DNA from: Herbaspirillum sp. SJZ107
GTDB lineage: Bacteria > Pseudomonadota > Gammaproteobacteria > Burkholderiales > Burkholderiaceae_D
Assembly: GCF_006715485.1 (NCBI RefSeq)
Contig: NZ_VFNH01000005.1
Location: forward strand, 62,001 to 126,000
Reading direction: 5' to 3'
DNA: 64,000 nucleotides
A program made the translations under genes and the position numbers. Below, piece after piece: positions 43,372 through 53,894 of this stretch. The notes below the pieces were generated by a model that saw only the letters and a list, made by a program, of their open reading frames with translations, ran no database searches and had not been told where the DNA came from. Each line of letters opens with the position of its first letter. The first letter of the stretch is position 1.

Positions 43372-44762
43372 GCCCCCGCTGCGAATGAAGTGGATGAAAT
43401 CGACTGGATGTCGCCATGGATGGCCAGCGCCGCCATCTTGCCGTGCTGGACCGCCTGCACCGTCAGGTCCTGTCCCGGCGCGATGCAGTCGCCGCCGGCA
43501 TACACGCCCGGCAGCGCAGTGCGGAAAAAGGAATCGACGTGGATCTTGTCGCTGCCCGCGTCCCGTTCCAGTTCGCGTGCGAGCGGATCGTCCAGGCTGT
43601 CGCCGTCCATGCCCTGGCCGATGGCCTTGAACACGGCATCGGCCGCGATCTCGACGATGGCGCCGGTTCCGACCAGGCGCCCGGCCTCCATGCGCGTTTC
43701 CTCGAAGCGCATGCCGCGCACCTTGCCGGCCGCGTCCAGCAGCACCTCGAGCGGCGCCGCCCAGGTGCGCATGTGGACGAAATTCTGCTTGGCGATCTCG
43801 ATCTCGTGGCCGGTCGCGCTCATCGCCTCGACGCCGCGCCGGTACACCAGCGTGACCTCTTCCGCGCCGAGGCGCTTGATCTGCACCGCCATGTCGATCG
43901 CGGTATTGCCGGCACCGATGACGATGGCGCGGCGTGGCACCGGCAGCGCGGCCAGGTCCTGCGCCTGGCGCAGGGTGGATATATAGTCGACCGCGGCGCT
44001 CAGGCCGGGCGCATCCTCGCCGGTGAGCCCGAGCCGGCGGCTGGCGCCCAGGCCGATGCCGAGGAAGACCGCGTCGTAGCGGGTATGCAGGTCCTGCAGG
44101 TGCAGGTTGACGCCCAGGATGTGCCCGTGGCGCACCTCGATGCCGCCGATCGACAGCAGGAAGTCGACCTCGCGCTGGGCGAAGTCGCCGGGCAGCTTGT
44201 ACTTGGCGATGCCGTATTCGTTCAGGCCGCCGGATTTCTCGCGCGCCTCGAACACGACCACGTCGTGGCCCAGCATCGCCAGCCGGTGCGCACAGGCCAG
44301 CCCGGCCGGACCGGCGCCGACCACGGCCACCGTCTTGCCGGTGCCCGGCGCGCGCTGGAACGGATGGCTGTCGAAGTGGGCGTTGTCGATGGCGTGGCGC
44401 TGCAGCAGGCCGATTTTCACCGGCTGCCCTTCGGCATCGTTGTTGCGCACGCAGGCGTCCTCGCACAGGATCTCGGTCGGACAGACGCGCGAACAGGCAC
44501 CACCGAAGATGTTCTGCTTCAGGATGCCGATGGCGGCGCCGGTCACGTTCTGGTCGTGGATGTTGCGGATGAAGCTGGCGACGTCGATGCCGGTCGGGCA
44601 GGCGCGCGTGCAGGGTGCGTCATAGCAGTACAGGCAGCGCGCGCTTTCGATGGCGGCCTGGCGCGCGGTGAGCGGCGGGGCGAGGTCGGTGAAGCGGTCG
44701 GCCAGGGTGGCGTGGGTGGCCGTGGCTGGGGGGAGGTGCTGGAGTGACTCGATCATGGGCAT
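43368..44762 (-). CDS. preT: Dihydropyrimidine dehydrogenase, FAD/NAD(P)H subunit
   Basis: A 464-residue electron-input subunit resembling the GltD family. The N-terminus binds Fe-S clusters (CLYCYDAPCTRACPTGID near 44; CSRVCPTEILCEDAC near 90), followed by an FAD motif (VVGAGPAGLACA near 133) and a NAD(P)H motif (VIGAGNTAIDMA near 275). It feeds electrons to PreA. ATG 44762 has AAGGG upstream; the M at 44756 is an alternative. It starts 11 bp after the mmsA stop. Confidence 0.93.
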   Translation of the reverse strand: MPMIESLQHLPPATATHATLADRFTDLAPPLTARQAAIESARCLYCYDAPCTRACPTGIDVASFIRNIHDQNVTGAAIGILKQNIFGGACSRVCPTEILCEDACVRNNDAEGQPVKIGLLQRHAIDNAHFDSHPFQRAPGTGKTVAVVGAGPAGLACAHRLAMLGHDVVVFEAREKSGGLNEYGIAKYKLPGDFAQREVDFLLSIGGIEVRHGHILGVNLHLQDLHTRYDAVFLGIGLGASRRLGLTGEDAPGLSAAVDYISTLRQAQDLAALPVPRRAIVIGAGNTAIDMAVQIKRLGAEEVTLVYRRGVEAMSATGHEIEIAKQNFVHMRTWAAPLEVLLDAAGKVRGMRFEETRMEAGRLVGTGAIVEIAADAVFKAIGQGMDGDSLDDPLARELERDAGSDKIHVDSFFRTALPGVYAGGDCIAPGQDLTVQAVQHGKMAALAIHGDIQSISSTSFAAGA

Positions 44763-44773
44763 CCCTTTTCTAT

Positions 44774-46267
<1,494 letters not shown>

Positions 46268-46275
46268 GTTCATCC

Positions 46276-47592
46276 TCAGTCCAGGTTCTTGAGCACGTCG
46301 CGCAGCTTGCCGAACAGCTCGTCGATATGCGATTTTTCGAGTACCAGCGGCGGCGACAGCGCGATGATGTCGCCCGTCGTGCGGATCAGCACGCCGTCGG
46401 CGAAGGCCTTCTTGAACGCGGCATAGGCGCGCGCGCCGACCTTGCCGGGAATCGATTCCAGCTCGATGCCGGCCACCAGCCCGACCGTGCGGATGTCGAT
46501 CACGTGCGGCAGGCCACGCAGGCTGTGCACCGCGTCTTCCCAGTACGGCTGCATCGATGCCGCGTGCTCCAGGATCTTCTCCTCCTTGAACACCTCGAGC
46601 GTGGCCAAACCGGCGGCGCAGGCCAGCGGATGGCCGGAATAGGTATAGCCGTGGAACAGCTCGATGCCGGCCGGCGCGTCCATGAAGGCGTCGTGGATGA
46701 ACTGTTTCGAGAACACCGCGCCCATCGGCACGGTGCCGTTGGTGATGCCCTTCGCCGTGGTCATCATGTCCGGCTCGACATCGAAATAGTCGGCCGCGAA
46801 CGGCGTGGTCAGGCGCCCGAAGCCGGTGATGACCTCGTCGAAAATCAGCAGGATGCCGTACTTGTCGCAGAGTTCGCGCAGGCGCTTCAGGTAGCCCTTG
46901 GGCGGCACCAGCACGCCGGTGGAGCCCGACACCGGCTCGATGATCACGGCGGCGATGGTCGACGGGTCGTGCAGCGCGACGATGCGTTCCAGCTCGTCCG
47001 CCAGTTCGACCCCGAAATCCGGCTCGCCGCGCGAGAATGCGTTCTTGAGCAGGTTGTGCGTGTGCGGCAGGTGGTCGACCCCGGGCAGCAGCGGGCCGAA
47101 GCTCTTGCGGTTGGGGCCGATGCCGCCCACCGACAATCCGCCGAAGCCGACGCCGTGGTAGCCGCGCTCGCGGCCGATCAGGCGGGTGCGTCCACCCTCG
47201 CCGCGCGCCTTGTGATAAGCCAGCGCAATCTTGAGCGCGGTATCGACCGCTTCCGAGCCGGAGTTGGTGTAGAACACATGGCCGAACTTGTGGTTGGTGT
47301 ACTCCATCAGCCGTTCGGCCAGGTCGAAGGCGGCCGGGTGGCCCATCTGGAAGGTCGGCGCGAAGTCGAGCTGGCCGACCATTTCGCTGACCGCGGCGAC
47401 GATCTTCGGCTGCCGGTGGCCCAGCGGCACGCACCACAGGCCGGCGGTGCCGTCCAGGATGATGTTGCCGTCGACGTCCTTGTAATACATCCCCTCGGCC
47501 GAGACCAGCAGGCGCGGGCTGGCCTTGAAGTCGCGGTTGTTGGTGAATGGCATCCAGAAAGCCCCCATGGACTCTGGTCTGGTCTCGTTCAT
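46276..47592 (-). CDS. Class III aminotransferase (beta-alanine/omega-amino acid:pyruvate type)
   Basis: A 438-residue PLP enzyme. PLP-binding features are FDEVITGFGR (about 246-255), the Schiff-base Lys in TTAKGITNG (about 275) and YTNSGSEAVD near 110. It transfers the amino group of beta-alanine or beta-aminoisobutyrate to pyruvate, giving malonate or methylmalonate semialdehyde. ATG 47592 has GGGGAG upstream. It is first in the pyrimidine operon, behind a RutR-like operator, and ends 8 bp before the mmsA ATG. Confidence 0.9.
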   Translation of the reverse strand: MNETRPESMGAFWMPFTNNRDFKASPRLLVSAEGMYYKDVDGNIILDGTAGLWCVPLGHRQPKIVAAVSEMVGQLDFAPTFQMGHPAAFDLAERLMEYTNHKFGHVFYTNSGSEAVDTALKIALAYHKARGEGGRTRLIGRERGYHGVGFGGLSVGGIGPNRKSFGPLLPGVDHLPHTHNLLKNAFSRGEPDFGVELADELERIVALHDPSTIAAVIIEPVSGSTGVLVPPKGYLKRLRELCDKYGILLIFDEVITGFGRLTTPFAADYFDVEPDMMTTAKGITNGTVPMGAVFSKQFIHDAFMDAPAGIELFHGYTYSGHPLACAAGLATLEVFKEEKILEHAASMQPYWEDAVHSLRGLPHVIDIRTVGLVAGIELESIPGKVGARAYAAFKKAFADGVLIRTTGDIIALSPPLVLEKSHIDELFGKLRDVLKNLD

Positions 47593-47623
47593 TACGACTC
47601 CCCTCTCCGTTATCGCCAAAAAG

Positions 47624-47652
47624 ATTTACCAGTTGGCAAAATCATGATGCAA
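47624..47652 (-). promoter_or_regulatory. Promoter of the pyrimidine catabolic operon
   Basis: On the minus strand TTGCAT (47652-47647) and GTAAAT (47629-47624) are 17 bp apart. A RutR-like palindrome overlaps the -10 and spacer. Predicted start about 47617, 25 nt before the first ATG. Confidence 0.5.
47625..47640. promoter_or_regulatory. RutR-like operator
   Basis: TTTACCAGTTGGCAAA matches the E. coli RutR consensus TTGACCA-N2-TGGTCAA at 11 of 14 fixed positions. It overlaps the promoter of the pyrimidine operon, and a RutR-like TetR gene lies at 49270. Uracil or thymine binding would be expected to release repression. Confidence 0.6.
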
Positions 47653-47709
47653 TAATAGTCAGCAGTACCACGGCGGCACATATACACAACCGGCGAAAAG
47701 TGGCCAACC

Positions 47710-47733
47710 GTACAGGCAGCATAACCAGTACAG
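47710..47733. promoter_or_regulatory. Direct repeat near the MocR-type regulator
   Basis: ACCGTACAG and CCAGTACAG contain GTACAG at 47710-47715 and 47728-47733, 18 bp apart. MocR-family proteins (TauR, GabR) bind same-orientation repeats. The site lies 40-60 bp before the MocR-type gene. Confidence 0.4.
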
Positions 47734-47773
47734 TTGCCGGGGGGCGCACCCCGTTCGCACCGATGGAGTGGCG

Positions 47774-49255
47774 ATGGACAGTACGACGGCAGGCGCAGCA
47801 AAAACAGGCGACGCAGCAGCAGGCGGTGCAGCGGCGGGCGACAGCGGCAAGGCCGACTGGCCGATCCTCGCCATCGACCGCCAGCGGCGCGGCAGCCTGG
47901 TCGACCAGATCGTGGCCGCCATCGCCGACATGGTCAACCGGCGCGAGCTGCGCGCCGGCACCAAGATGCCCTCGGTTCGACAATTCGCAAAGTCGAACGG
48001 CGTCAGCACCTTCACGGTCGTCGAATCCTACGACCGCCTGCTGCATCTGGGACTCCTGTCCTCGCGCCGCGGTTCCGGCTTTTTCGTGGCGCGCGGCGGT
48101 CCGGATGCGCCGCAGCAACCGGTGCTGGTGCCGGCCGGTGCGGCGGCCGTGGATGCCCTCACCTCCGACCTGTATTCCGGGCAGTCGGATGCGCTGCCGG
48201 TCGGCGCCGGCTGGCTGCCGCCCGAGTGGTACGGCGAATCGACGCTGCTCGATGCCGTACGCCACGCGATGAAGATCCCGGCCGGGCGCCTGCGCGGCTA
48301 CGGCCACCCGCTCGGCTTTCCGGCGCTGCGCCAGCACATGGCCGGTACCCTGTCCGACGAGCTGTTCGCGCTCGAGCCCGAGCAGGTCCTGCTGACCCAC
48401 GGCGCCACCCACGCCTTCGACCTGATATTACGCACCCTCACCCGCCCCGGCGACGTCGTGTTCGTCGAGGATCCCGGCTACAGCAACCTGCTGGCGCTGG
48501 TGCGCCACCACGGCTGCGTCGCGGTCGGCATCCCGCGTGGGCCGAACGGCCTCGACATGGAAGCGCTGGCCAGGCAGGCGGCGGCAACGCAACCGAAGCT
48601 TATGTTCGTCAACACCGTGCTGCAGAATCCGCTCGGCACCTCGCTGTCGCAGGCGCAGGCGCACCGCCTGCTGGGCCTGGCCGAGCAATTCGATTTCTGG
48701 CTGGTCGAGGACGACATCTACCGCGAACTGGCGGCGCGCGGCGACGCTTCTCTGGCGGCGATGGACGGGTTGCGGCGCGTGATCCGCATCGGCAGTTTTT
48801 CGAAAACCCTGTCGCCGGTGCTGCGGGTGGGCTCGATCTGCGCGTCCGGCTCCCTCATCCCGGAGCTGGTGCGCGTAAAAATGCTGGCCGGGCTGACCAC
48901 GTCCGAGATCAACGAGCGCGCCGTGCTCGACGCCATCAGCAGCCGCGCCTACCGCAAGCTGGTCGAGCGCCTGGTGCTGCAGCTGGACGGTGCGCGCGAA
49001 CGGGCGCTGGAGCGGCTGCAGGAGGCCGGCCTGGTGCCGCTGGCGCGTCCGCGTGGCGGGCTGTTCGTCAGCGCCGGGCTGCCGGGCGCACGGTGCAGCG
49101 GGCGTGCCATCGCCGAGAAAGCGCTGCGCGCCGGCATCCTGCTGGCCCCGGGCGAGTTCTTCAGCCTGACTCAGCCCGGCCAGGCCTGGTTCCGCTTCAA
49201 CGTCGCCTACGCCGCCGAACCACTGCTGCTCGATTTCCTGCGGTCGCAGTCTTGA
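47774..49255 (+). CDS. MocR/PdxR-family regulator (GntR helix-turn-helix fused to aminotransferase fold)
   Basis: A 493-residue protein: an Ala/Gly-rich lead (1-25), a GntR winged helix (about 35-105: DQIVAAIADMVNRRELRAGTKMPSVRQFAKSNGVS split by a turn), and a class I/II aminotransferase-like domain (about 130-485) with PLP Lys in GSFSKTLSP (about 340). Such proteins use PLP adducts as signals and rarely transaminate. GGAG precedes ATG 47774. It faces the beta-alanine aminotransferase operon and may sense beta-alanine or a related amine. Confidence 0.88.
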   Translation: MDSTTAGAAKTGDAAAGGAAAGDSGKADWPILAIDRQRRGSLVDQIVAAIADMVNRRELRAGTKMPSVRQFAKSNGVSTFTVVESYDRLLHLGLLSSRRGSGFFVARGGPDAPQQPVLVPAGAAAVDALTSDLYSGQSDALPVGAGWLPPEWYGESTLLDAVRHAMKIPAGRLRGYGHPLGFPALRQHMAGTLSDELFALEPEQVLLTHGATHAFDLILRTLTRPGDVVFVEDPGYSNLLALVRHHGCVAVGIPRGPNGLDMEALARQAAATQPKLMFVNTVLQNPLGTSLSQAQAHRLLGLAEQFDFWLVEDDIYRELAARGDASLAAMDGLRRVIRIGSFSKTLSPVLRVGSICASGSLIPELVRVKMLAGLTTSEINERAVLDAISSRAYRKLVERLVLQLDGARERALERLQEAGLVPLARPRGGLFVSAGLPGARCSGRAIAEKALRAGILLAPGEFFSLTQPGQAWFRFNVAYAAEPLLLDFLRSQS

Positions 49256-49269
49256 AGGAGAAAAGCCCC

Positions 49270-49926
49270 ATGCACACCAGCGCCAGCCCGCGCCTGCTCA
49301 ACCGCGACAAGGTGGAAAGAACGATCCTGCTCGAAGCCGTGCGCCTGTTCGCCGAATGCGGTTTCGAGGGCACCTCGATCGCCACCGTGGCCGAGCGCGC
49401 CGGCCTGTCCAAGCAGAACCTGATGTACTACTTCCCGACCAAGCAGGCGCTCTACCAGCGCGTGCTCGACAACGTGCTGGACGACTGGCTGGCGCGCATG
49501 GCCAGCCTGGCCGACGGCGACAAGGACCCGGGCGGCGTCCTGCGCGCCTATGTGGCGGCCAAGCTGCGCTTCTCGCGCGAGCAGCCGCTGGCCTCGCGCG
49601 TGTATGCGCTGGAAGTGATCGGCGGCGCCAAGCTGTACGGCGAGCAGATCCGGCGCCGCGTGGTGCCGCTGCTGCGCGCCGACATCGCCGTGTTCGAGCG
49701 CTGGATCGGCGAAGGGAAAATCGCGCCGGTGAACGCGACACACCTACTGTTCGCGGTCTGGGCCATGACGCAATCGTATGCCGACTTCTCGGCCCAGATG
49801 GCGCTGGTGCTCGACCGCGACGCCCTGAAGCAGCAGGATTTCGACGATGGCGCCGAGCTCATCACCACCATGGTGCTGGCGGCCGTCGGCCTCAACCAAC
49901 CTCAGGAGCAACCGTGCCCCAGCTGA
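49270..49926 (+). CDS. TetR-family regulator, RutR-like
   Basis: A 218-residue repressor: an N-terminal helix-turn-helix (about 17-60: FAECGFEGTSIATVAERAGLSKQNLMYYF) and a C-terminal domain of the RutR type (RVYALEVIGGAKLYGEQIR, FAVWAMTQSYADFSAQM). RutR binds uracil and thymine and represses pyrimidine-use genes in E. coli. Here it lies 14 bp after the MocR-type gene, next to a reductive pyrimidine operon with a RutR-like box, so the same ligand role is likely. GGAG lies before ATG 49270. Confidence 0.85.
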   Translation: MHTSASPRLLNRDKVERTILLEAVRLFAECGFEGTSIATVAERAGLSKQNLMYYFPTKQALYQRVLDNVLDDWLARMASLADGDKDPGGVLRAYVAAKLRFSREQPLASRVYALEVIGGAKLYGEQIRRRVVPLLRADIAVFERWIGEGKIAPVNATHLLFAVWAMTQSYADFSAQMALVLDRDALKQQDFDDGAELITTMVLAAVGLNQPQEQPCPS

Positions 49927-50480
49927 CCCCGACCGTCCTGAAGACCGAACGCCTGCTGCTGCGCTGGCTGGACGAAGGCGATACCGACGCCCATTTCGCC
50001 GTGTTCTCCGATCCGGAAGTGACGCGCTACTGGAGCGGTTCCCCATGGACCGAGCGCGAACAGGCCGTCAAGGGCATCGCCGACACCCTGGCCAACTATG
50101 CCGACGGCAGCGGGCTGCGCTTCGGCATCGTGCTGGCCGCCAGCGGCGAATTGATCGGCAACGCCACGCTGCACCACTTCTTCGAGCAGAACCGCCGCTG
50201 CGAGATGGGCTACGCCCTGGGCAGCCTCCACTGGGGACAAGGCTATGCCTCCGAAGCCCTGCGCGCGCTGATCGGCTACGGCTTCCGCGAGCTCGACCTG
50301 AACCGGATCGAAGCCGACGTCGATCCGCAGAACGCCGGGTCGATGCGGGTGCTGGAAAAGCTCGGCTTCAGGAAGGAAGGCTATATGCCGGAGCGCTGGA
50401 TCGTGCATGGCGAAATGGCCGATACCGTGAATTACGGGCTGTTGCGGCGCTACTGGGATGCGCAATCCCTTGAAAGCTGA
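49914..50480 (+). CDS. GNAT N-acetyltransferase (RimJ/RimL type)
   Basis: A 188-residue protein starting at GTG 49914, chosen for GGAG 6 nt upstream and because the conserved TERLLLRWLDEGD begins at residue 11. The acetyl-CoA loop is near GYALGSLHWGQGYASEAL (about 98-115), followed by NAGSMRVLEKLGFRKEG. It acetylates an amino group of a protein or small molecule; substrate unknown. The start overlaps the TetR stop by 13 bp, so the genes are coupled. Confidence 0.88.
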   Translation: MPQLTPTVLKTERLLLRWLDEGDTDAHFAVFSDPEVTRYWSGSPWTEREQAVKGIADTLANYADGSGLRFGIVLAASGELIGNATLHHFFEQNRRCEMGYALGSLHWGQGYASEALRALIGYGFRELDLNRIEADVDPQNAGSMRVLEKLGFRKEGYMPERWIVHGEMADTVNYGLLRRYWDAQSLES

Positions 50481-50568
50481 GTGTATCTTTTGTAACCAGG
50501 TATTGCTGGCGTAGGATGACTCTCACTGGCACACGTCCGGCGGTCCGATGACTTCGACACGTGAGGCC

Positions 50569-50636
50569 GCTATTCTGAATCAACACGACGCCCATTGCCG
50601 CCGCGTTGGCGGCGATGTGGCCCATTTCAGAATAGC
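50569..50636 (+). repeat. Long hairpin in the leader of the secreted low-complexity protein
   Basis: GCTATTCTGAA (50569-50579) pairs perfectly with TTCAGAATAGC (50626-50636). Inside, GCCGCC and GGCGGC (about 50597-50613, loop GCGTT) form a second stem. The structure ends 6 bp before the AAGGAG of the downstream gene, where it could affect translation. Confidence 0.6.
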
Positions 50637-50654
50637 AAGACCAAGGAGAATATC

Positions 50655-51218
50655 ATGCGTAAACAAATCATTACCGCCGCCATGCTTGCCGCCGTGTCCA
50701 CTCTCGCTTTCGCCCAGACCACCTCGGCCGGCCAGAGCGGCGCCGCAACCGGTTCGGCCGCCGGCAACGCGTCCCTGGGTTCTTCGTCGATGGGCAGCAC
50801 CTCGATGGGCACCGGCGTGGGCGGCGCGCAGACCGGCACGATCGGCCTGACGCCATCCGCCGGCGGCATGGCCGGCCAGGCGACCGGCAGCAGCGCCACT
50901 ACCCCGGTACCGGGCACCACGAGCACGCCGTCGGCGCTGCCGAACACCGGCTCGGCCCAGCAATCGGGCAGCCTGGGTTCGAGCGCCACGGGTTCGATGT
51001 CCTCGGGCAGCTCGCTGAACAACGGCACCGGCTCGATGTCGTCCGGTTCGACCCTGCATAAGGGCAGCAGTGCCACCGGCACCAGCCGCAGCAGCTCGCA
51101 GCGCACCACGCTGCCGAACGGCACCGGCGTCGGCACCAACGGCGGCGTGGTCGGCGGTTCGGCGACCGGCACCGGTACCGCTACCGGCGGCATGAGCAGC
51201 AGCGGCGTGCAGCGCTAA
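50655..51218 (+). CDS. Secreted Ser/Thr/Gly-rich low-complexity protein
   Basis: A 187-residue protein of unknown function. A clear signal peptide (MRKQIITAAMLAAVSTLAFA) is followed by a body made almost wholly of Ser, Gly, Thr and Ala with loosely repeated GSSSMGST, TGSMSSGS and GTGTATG units and no cysteine. It is probably disordered and surface or periplasmic. AAGGAG precedes the ATG. A long hairpin precedes its ribosome-binding site and a strong hairpin follows its stop. Confidence 0.75.
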   Translation: MRKQIITAAMLAAVSTLAFAQTTSAGQSGAATGSAAGNASLGSSSMGSTSMGTGVGGAQTGTIGLTPSAGGMAGQATGSSATTPVPGTTSTPSALPNTGSAQQSGSLGSSATGSMSSGSSLNNGTGSMSSGSTLHKGSSATGTSRSSSQRTTLPNGTGVGTNGGVVGGSATGTGTATGGMSSSGVQR

Positions 51219-51243
51219 TCGTCAGCACGAAAGCGTAAGACAC

Positions 51244-51269
51244 GTCGTCCCCGCGAAAGCGGGGACGAC
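51244..51269. terminator. REP-like hairpin, probable bidirectional terminator
   Basis: GTCGTCCCCGC and GCGGGGACGAC form a perfect 11-bp stem around a GAAA tetraloop, between the secreted protein and the convergent S9 peptidase. It is of the same family as 10975-11002. Confidence 0.65.
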
Positions 51270-51318
51270 CTGGTGTTTGCCCGTTCTGCTTTTTGATAGT
51301 GCTCCTCGTGAGCGCTGA

Positions 51319-53358
51319 TTACTTCAGCCCCGCCTGCTGCAACCCCGGCACAAACTCCGCCCCCTGCTTGACCTGGGCGGTCGACGCCTGCAAGGCCGTG
51401 CCGATCGCTTCCGCACGCCCGCCCAGGCAAGGCGCCAGGAAGTTCTCGGCGACCGCATTGAAGGCGATGCTGTTGACCGGCCGTGCAAAGCCATGTCCCT
51501 CGTCCGGGAACACGACATAGGTCACCGGAATCTTCTTCGCATTCATCGCCGCCACGATCTGGTCGGACTCGCGCACGTTCACGCGCGGGTCGTTGGCGCC
51601 CTGGCCGATCAGCAGCGGCCGCGCGATCCTGTCGGCGAAGTTCAGCGGCGAGCGCGCCTTCAGCATCGCGCGGCCGGCCTCGGTGGTCGGGTCGCCCATG
51701 CGCTTGTAGAACTGCTGCTTGAAGGATTCCCAGTACGGCGGGATGGTTTCCAGCAGCGTGAACAGGTTGGACGGGCCGACGATGTCGACGCCGCAGGCGA
51801 AGGTGGTCGGGGTGAAGGTCATGCCGGCCAGCGTCGCATAGCCGCCGTAGGAACCGCCCATGATCGCGACCTTGTCGCGCGTGGTGATGCCGTTTTTCAC
51901 CGCCCAGTCGACCGCATCGAGCAGGTCGTCGTGCATCTTGCGGCCCCATTCCAGGTCGCCCTTCGAAATGAAACCCTTGCCGAAGCCGGTCGAGCCGCGG
52001 AAGTTCACCGACAGCACCGCATAGCCGCGGTTGGCCAGCCACTGGTGGTAGCTGTTGTAGCCGTAGCCGTCACGGCCCCACGGTCCGCCGTGCACCAGCA
52101 GCACCATCGGCACGGGACGCGCTGCCCTGGCGCTGCCGCCGCCATCGGCGCTGGCATCGACACCCTTCGGCAGCGACAGGTAGGACACCAGCGTCAGGCC
52201 GTCGCGCGACTTGATTTCCTGCGGATGCATCGCCACCAGCGGCGCGCCTTCGAGTTCCGGACGCATGGTGAACAGCTTGGTCAGGCGCTTGCCCTTGCGC
52301 TCGTACAGCCAGGTCGAGGCCGGCGCCGTGACCGGGTCAGCCGCCACGATCCACTTGTCGTCGGCATCGCTGCGCGCCATCACCGAAAACTCGGCTTTCA
52401 GCTTGTCCTTCAGCGTCTTCAGGTCGCCTGCCAGCGCATCGCCGACCGGGATGTATTCGCTCTTGAGGTAGTCGAGTTCATAGGCCTGCAGGCGCCCGGT
52501 GCGCACGTCGAACAGGGCCGAGCCGATGTCGGCACGCGCATCCTGGGCCACCACCTTGGCAACGCCTTCGGCGACGTCCTGCGCCATCAGCGCCGCGGTG
52601 TCGCGCCCGCGCGCGTCGGCCCAGTACAGGGTCTTGCCGTCGACCGTAAAACCGAGCGGCATGGTGGTCAGTGCATCGTCGAGGCCGACCTGCACGAAAG
52701 GCGTGGCCTCGGCCTTGCCCTTGGCCACCCGGAAGTAATCGGTGCCGCCGTCGCTGCGCGACTTGGCCAGCAGGCGCAGGTTCAGCTGCTCGTCGGCGAC
52801 GAAGCTGGCGTAGCCGTCGTTCTTGTAGACCAGGGTCAGCTCGCCGCTTCGCACGTTCAGGCTGTACAGGTCATGCCAGCGCGCGTCGCGGTTGTTGATG
52901 CCGATGAGGATGCGGTCCTTCACCTGGCGGCTGACGTTGACCAGTTCCACGCGCGTCTTTTCGAACGGCGTGTACAGCGTCTGTTTGCCACTTGCGACGT
53001 CGACGCCATACAGCAGGAAGTTCTCGTCGCCGCCCTTGTCGTTGATGAACAGCAGCGACTTCGAATCCGGCGACCAGAACGCGGTGCGGATCGGCCGCGT
53101 CTTTTCGGCCGTCAGCGGGCGCGCCTCATCGGGCTTGTCGAAGGGCGCGACCCAGACGTTCAGCACGCCGTCGCGCGGCGCGATCCAGGACAGCCACTTG
53201 CCGTCGGGGCTGATGCGGCCGGCGGTGCGGGTCGGGTTGCCGAACAGCTTGGCGCGCTCAATCAGCGGGGTCTCGGCTGCAGGTTTGGCGGGCGCCTGGG
53301 CGAAGGCGGCTGGGAGGAAACTGACTGCGAACGATGCGACCAGGATGGAACGGAGCAT
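51319..53358 (-). CDS. S9 family prolyl-oligopeptidase-like peptidase, exported
   Basis: A 679-residue enzyme with a signal peptide (MLRSILVASFAVSFLPAAFA), a beta-propeller (about 45-410) and an alpha/beta-hydrolase domain. The nucleophile is Ser503 in GGSYGGY, the acid is Asp in QGANDPRV, and His lies in DEGHGF. It cleaves short peptides in the periplasm. ATG 53358 begins the signal peptide and has GAGG upstream. It is a second S9 peptidase in this window, but distinct from the 789-residue one in length and in the catalytic-domain surroundings. Confidence 0.9.
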   Translation of the reverse strand: MLRSILVASFAVSFLPAAFAQAPAKPAAETPLIERAKLFGNPTRTAGRISPDGKWLSWIAPRDGVLNVWVAPFDKPDEARPLTAEKTRPIRTAFWSPDSKSLLFINDKGGDENFLLYGVDVASGKQTLYTPFEKTRVELVNVSRQVKDRILIGINNRDARWHDLYSLNVRSGELTLVYKNDGYASFVADEQLNLRLLAKSRSDGGTDYFRVAKGKAEATPFVQVGLDDALTTMPLGFTVDGKTLYWADARGRDTAALMAQDVAEGVAKVVAQDARADIGSALFDVRTGRLQAYELDYLKSEYIPVGDALAGDLKTLKDKLKAEFSVMARSDADDKWIVAADPVTAPASTWLYERKGKRLTKLFTMRPELEGAPLVAMHPQEIKSRDGLTLVSYLSLPKGVDASADGGGSARAARPVPMVLLVHGGPWGRDGYGYNSYHQWLANRGYAVLSVNFRGSTGFGKGFISKGDLEWGRKMHDDLLDAVDWAVKNGITTRDKVAIMGGSYGGYATLAGMTFTPTTFACGVDIVGPSNLFTLLETIPPYWESFKQQFYKRMGDPTTEAGRAMLKARSPLNFADRIARPLLIGQGANDPRVNVRESDQIVAAMNAKKIPVTYVVFPDEGHGFARPVNSIAFNAVAENFLAPCLGGRAEAIGTALQASTAQVKQGAEFVPGLQQAGLK

Positions 53359-53637
53359 GTTGACCTCGCGGCAGGGATGATCATGAATACTAGCGACATC
53401 GTTGATCGACGTAAACATATGCATTGATGATTATTCAACAGTCACGACGCGTGGGTGCACTCATGCCGCGCCTGCGCTTCACGGATGCACACTGGACATA
53501 CCGCCAAAGCTCACTCTGATATGACTGCTTATCCAGCTGCACAACCACTCATCCTGCATTTGGCGCAGTCCGTCGGAAGAGACTAGTCCGTTCGGCGCCA
53601 AGGATTTACAGTGATCCCATCGACACAGGAGGATCAC

Positions 53638-53880
53638 ATGAACAAAGCTCCCTTCCGCAGACTCGGCGCCACCCTGAAAGGCGCCGCCCACGACATCGCC
53701 GTCATGCCCTGGCCGACCCTGCTGGTGTACTGCATCGCCCTGGCGATCATCCTGACGCTGCTGGTCAGCATCCTGCCGCTGGCATTGTTCCTGTTCGCCG
53801 CCTTCATGGCCATCAAACTGGTGGTCGTCGCCTTCGTCGTCCATACCCGCCGCGGCCGCCGCGAGCACTACGAACTCTGA
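53638..53880 (+). CDS. Small membrane protein upstream of a two-component pair
   Basis: An 80-residue protein with one long or two short hydrophobic helices (about 28-68) and a basic C-terminus (HTRRGRREHYEL). A near-perfect AGGAGG lies 7 nt before ATG 53638. It ends 14 bp before the sensor kinase gene, so it may be co-transcribed and act as an accessory, but no family is recognised. Confidence 0.65.
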   Translation: MNKAPFRRLGATLKGAAHDIAVMPWPTLLVYCIALAIILTLLVSILPLALFLFAAFMAIKLVVVAFVVHTRRGRREHYEL

Positions 53881-53894
53881 TAGCCAAGACTGCC

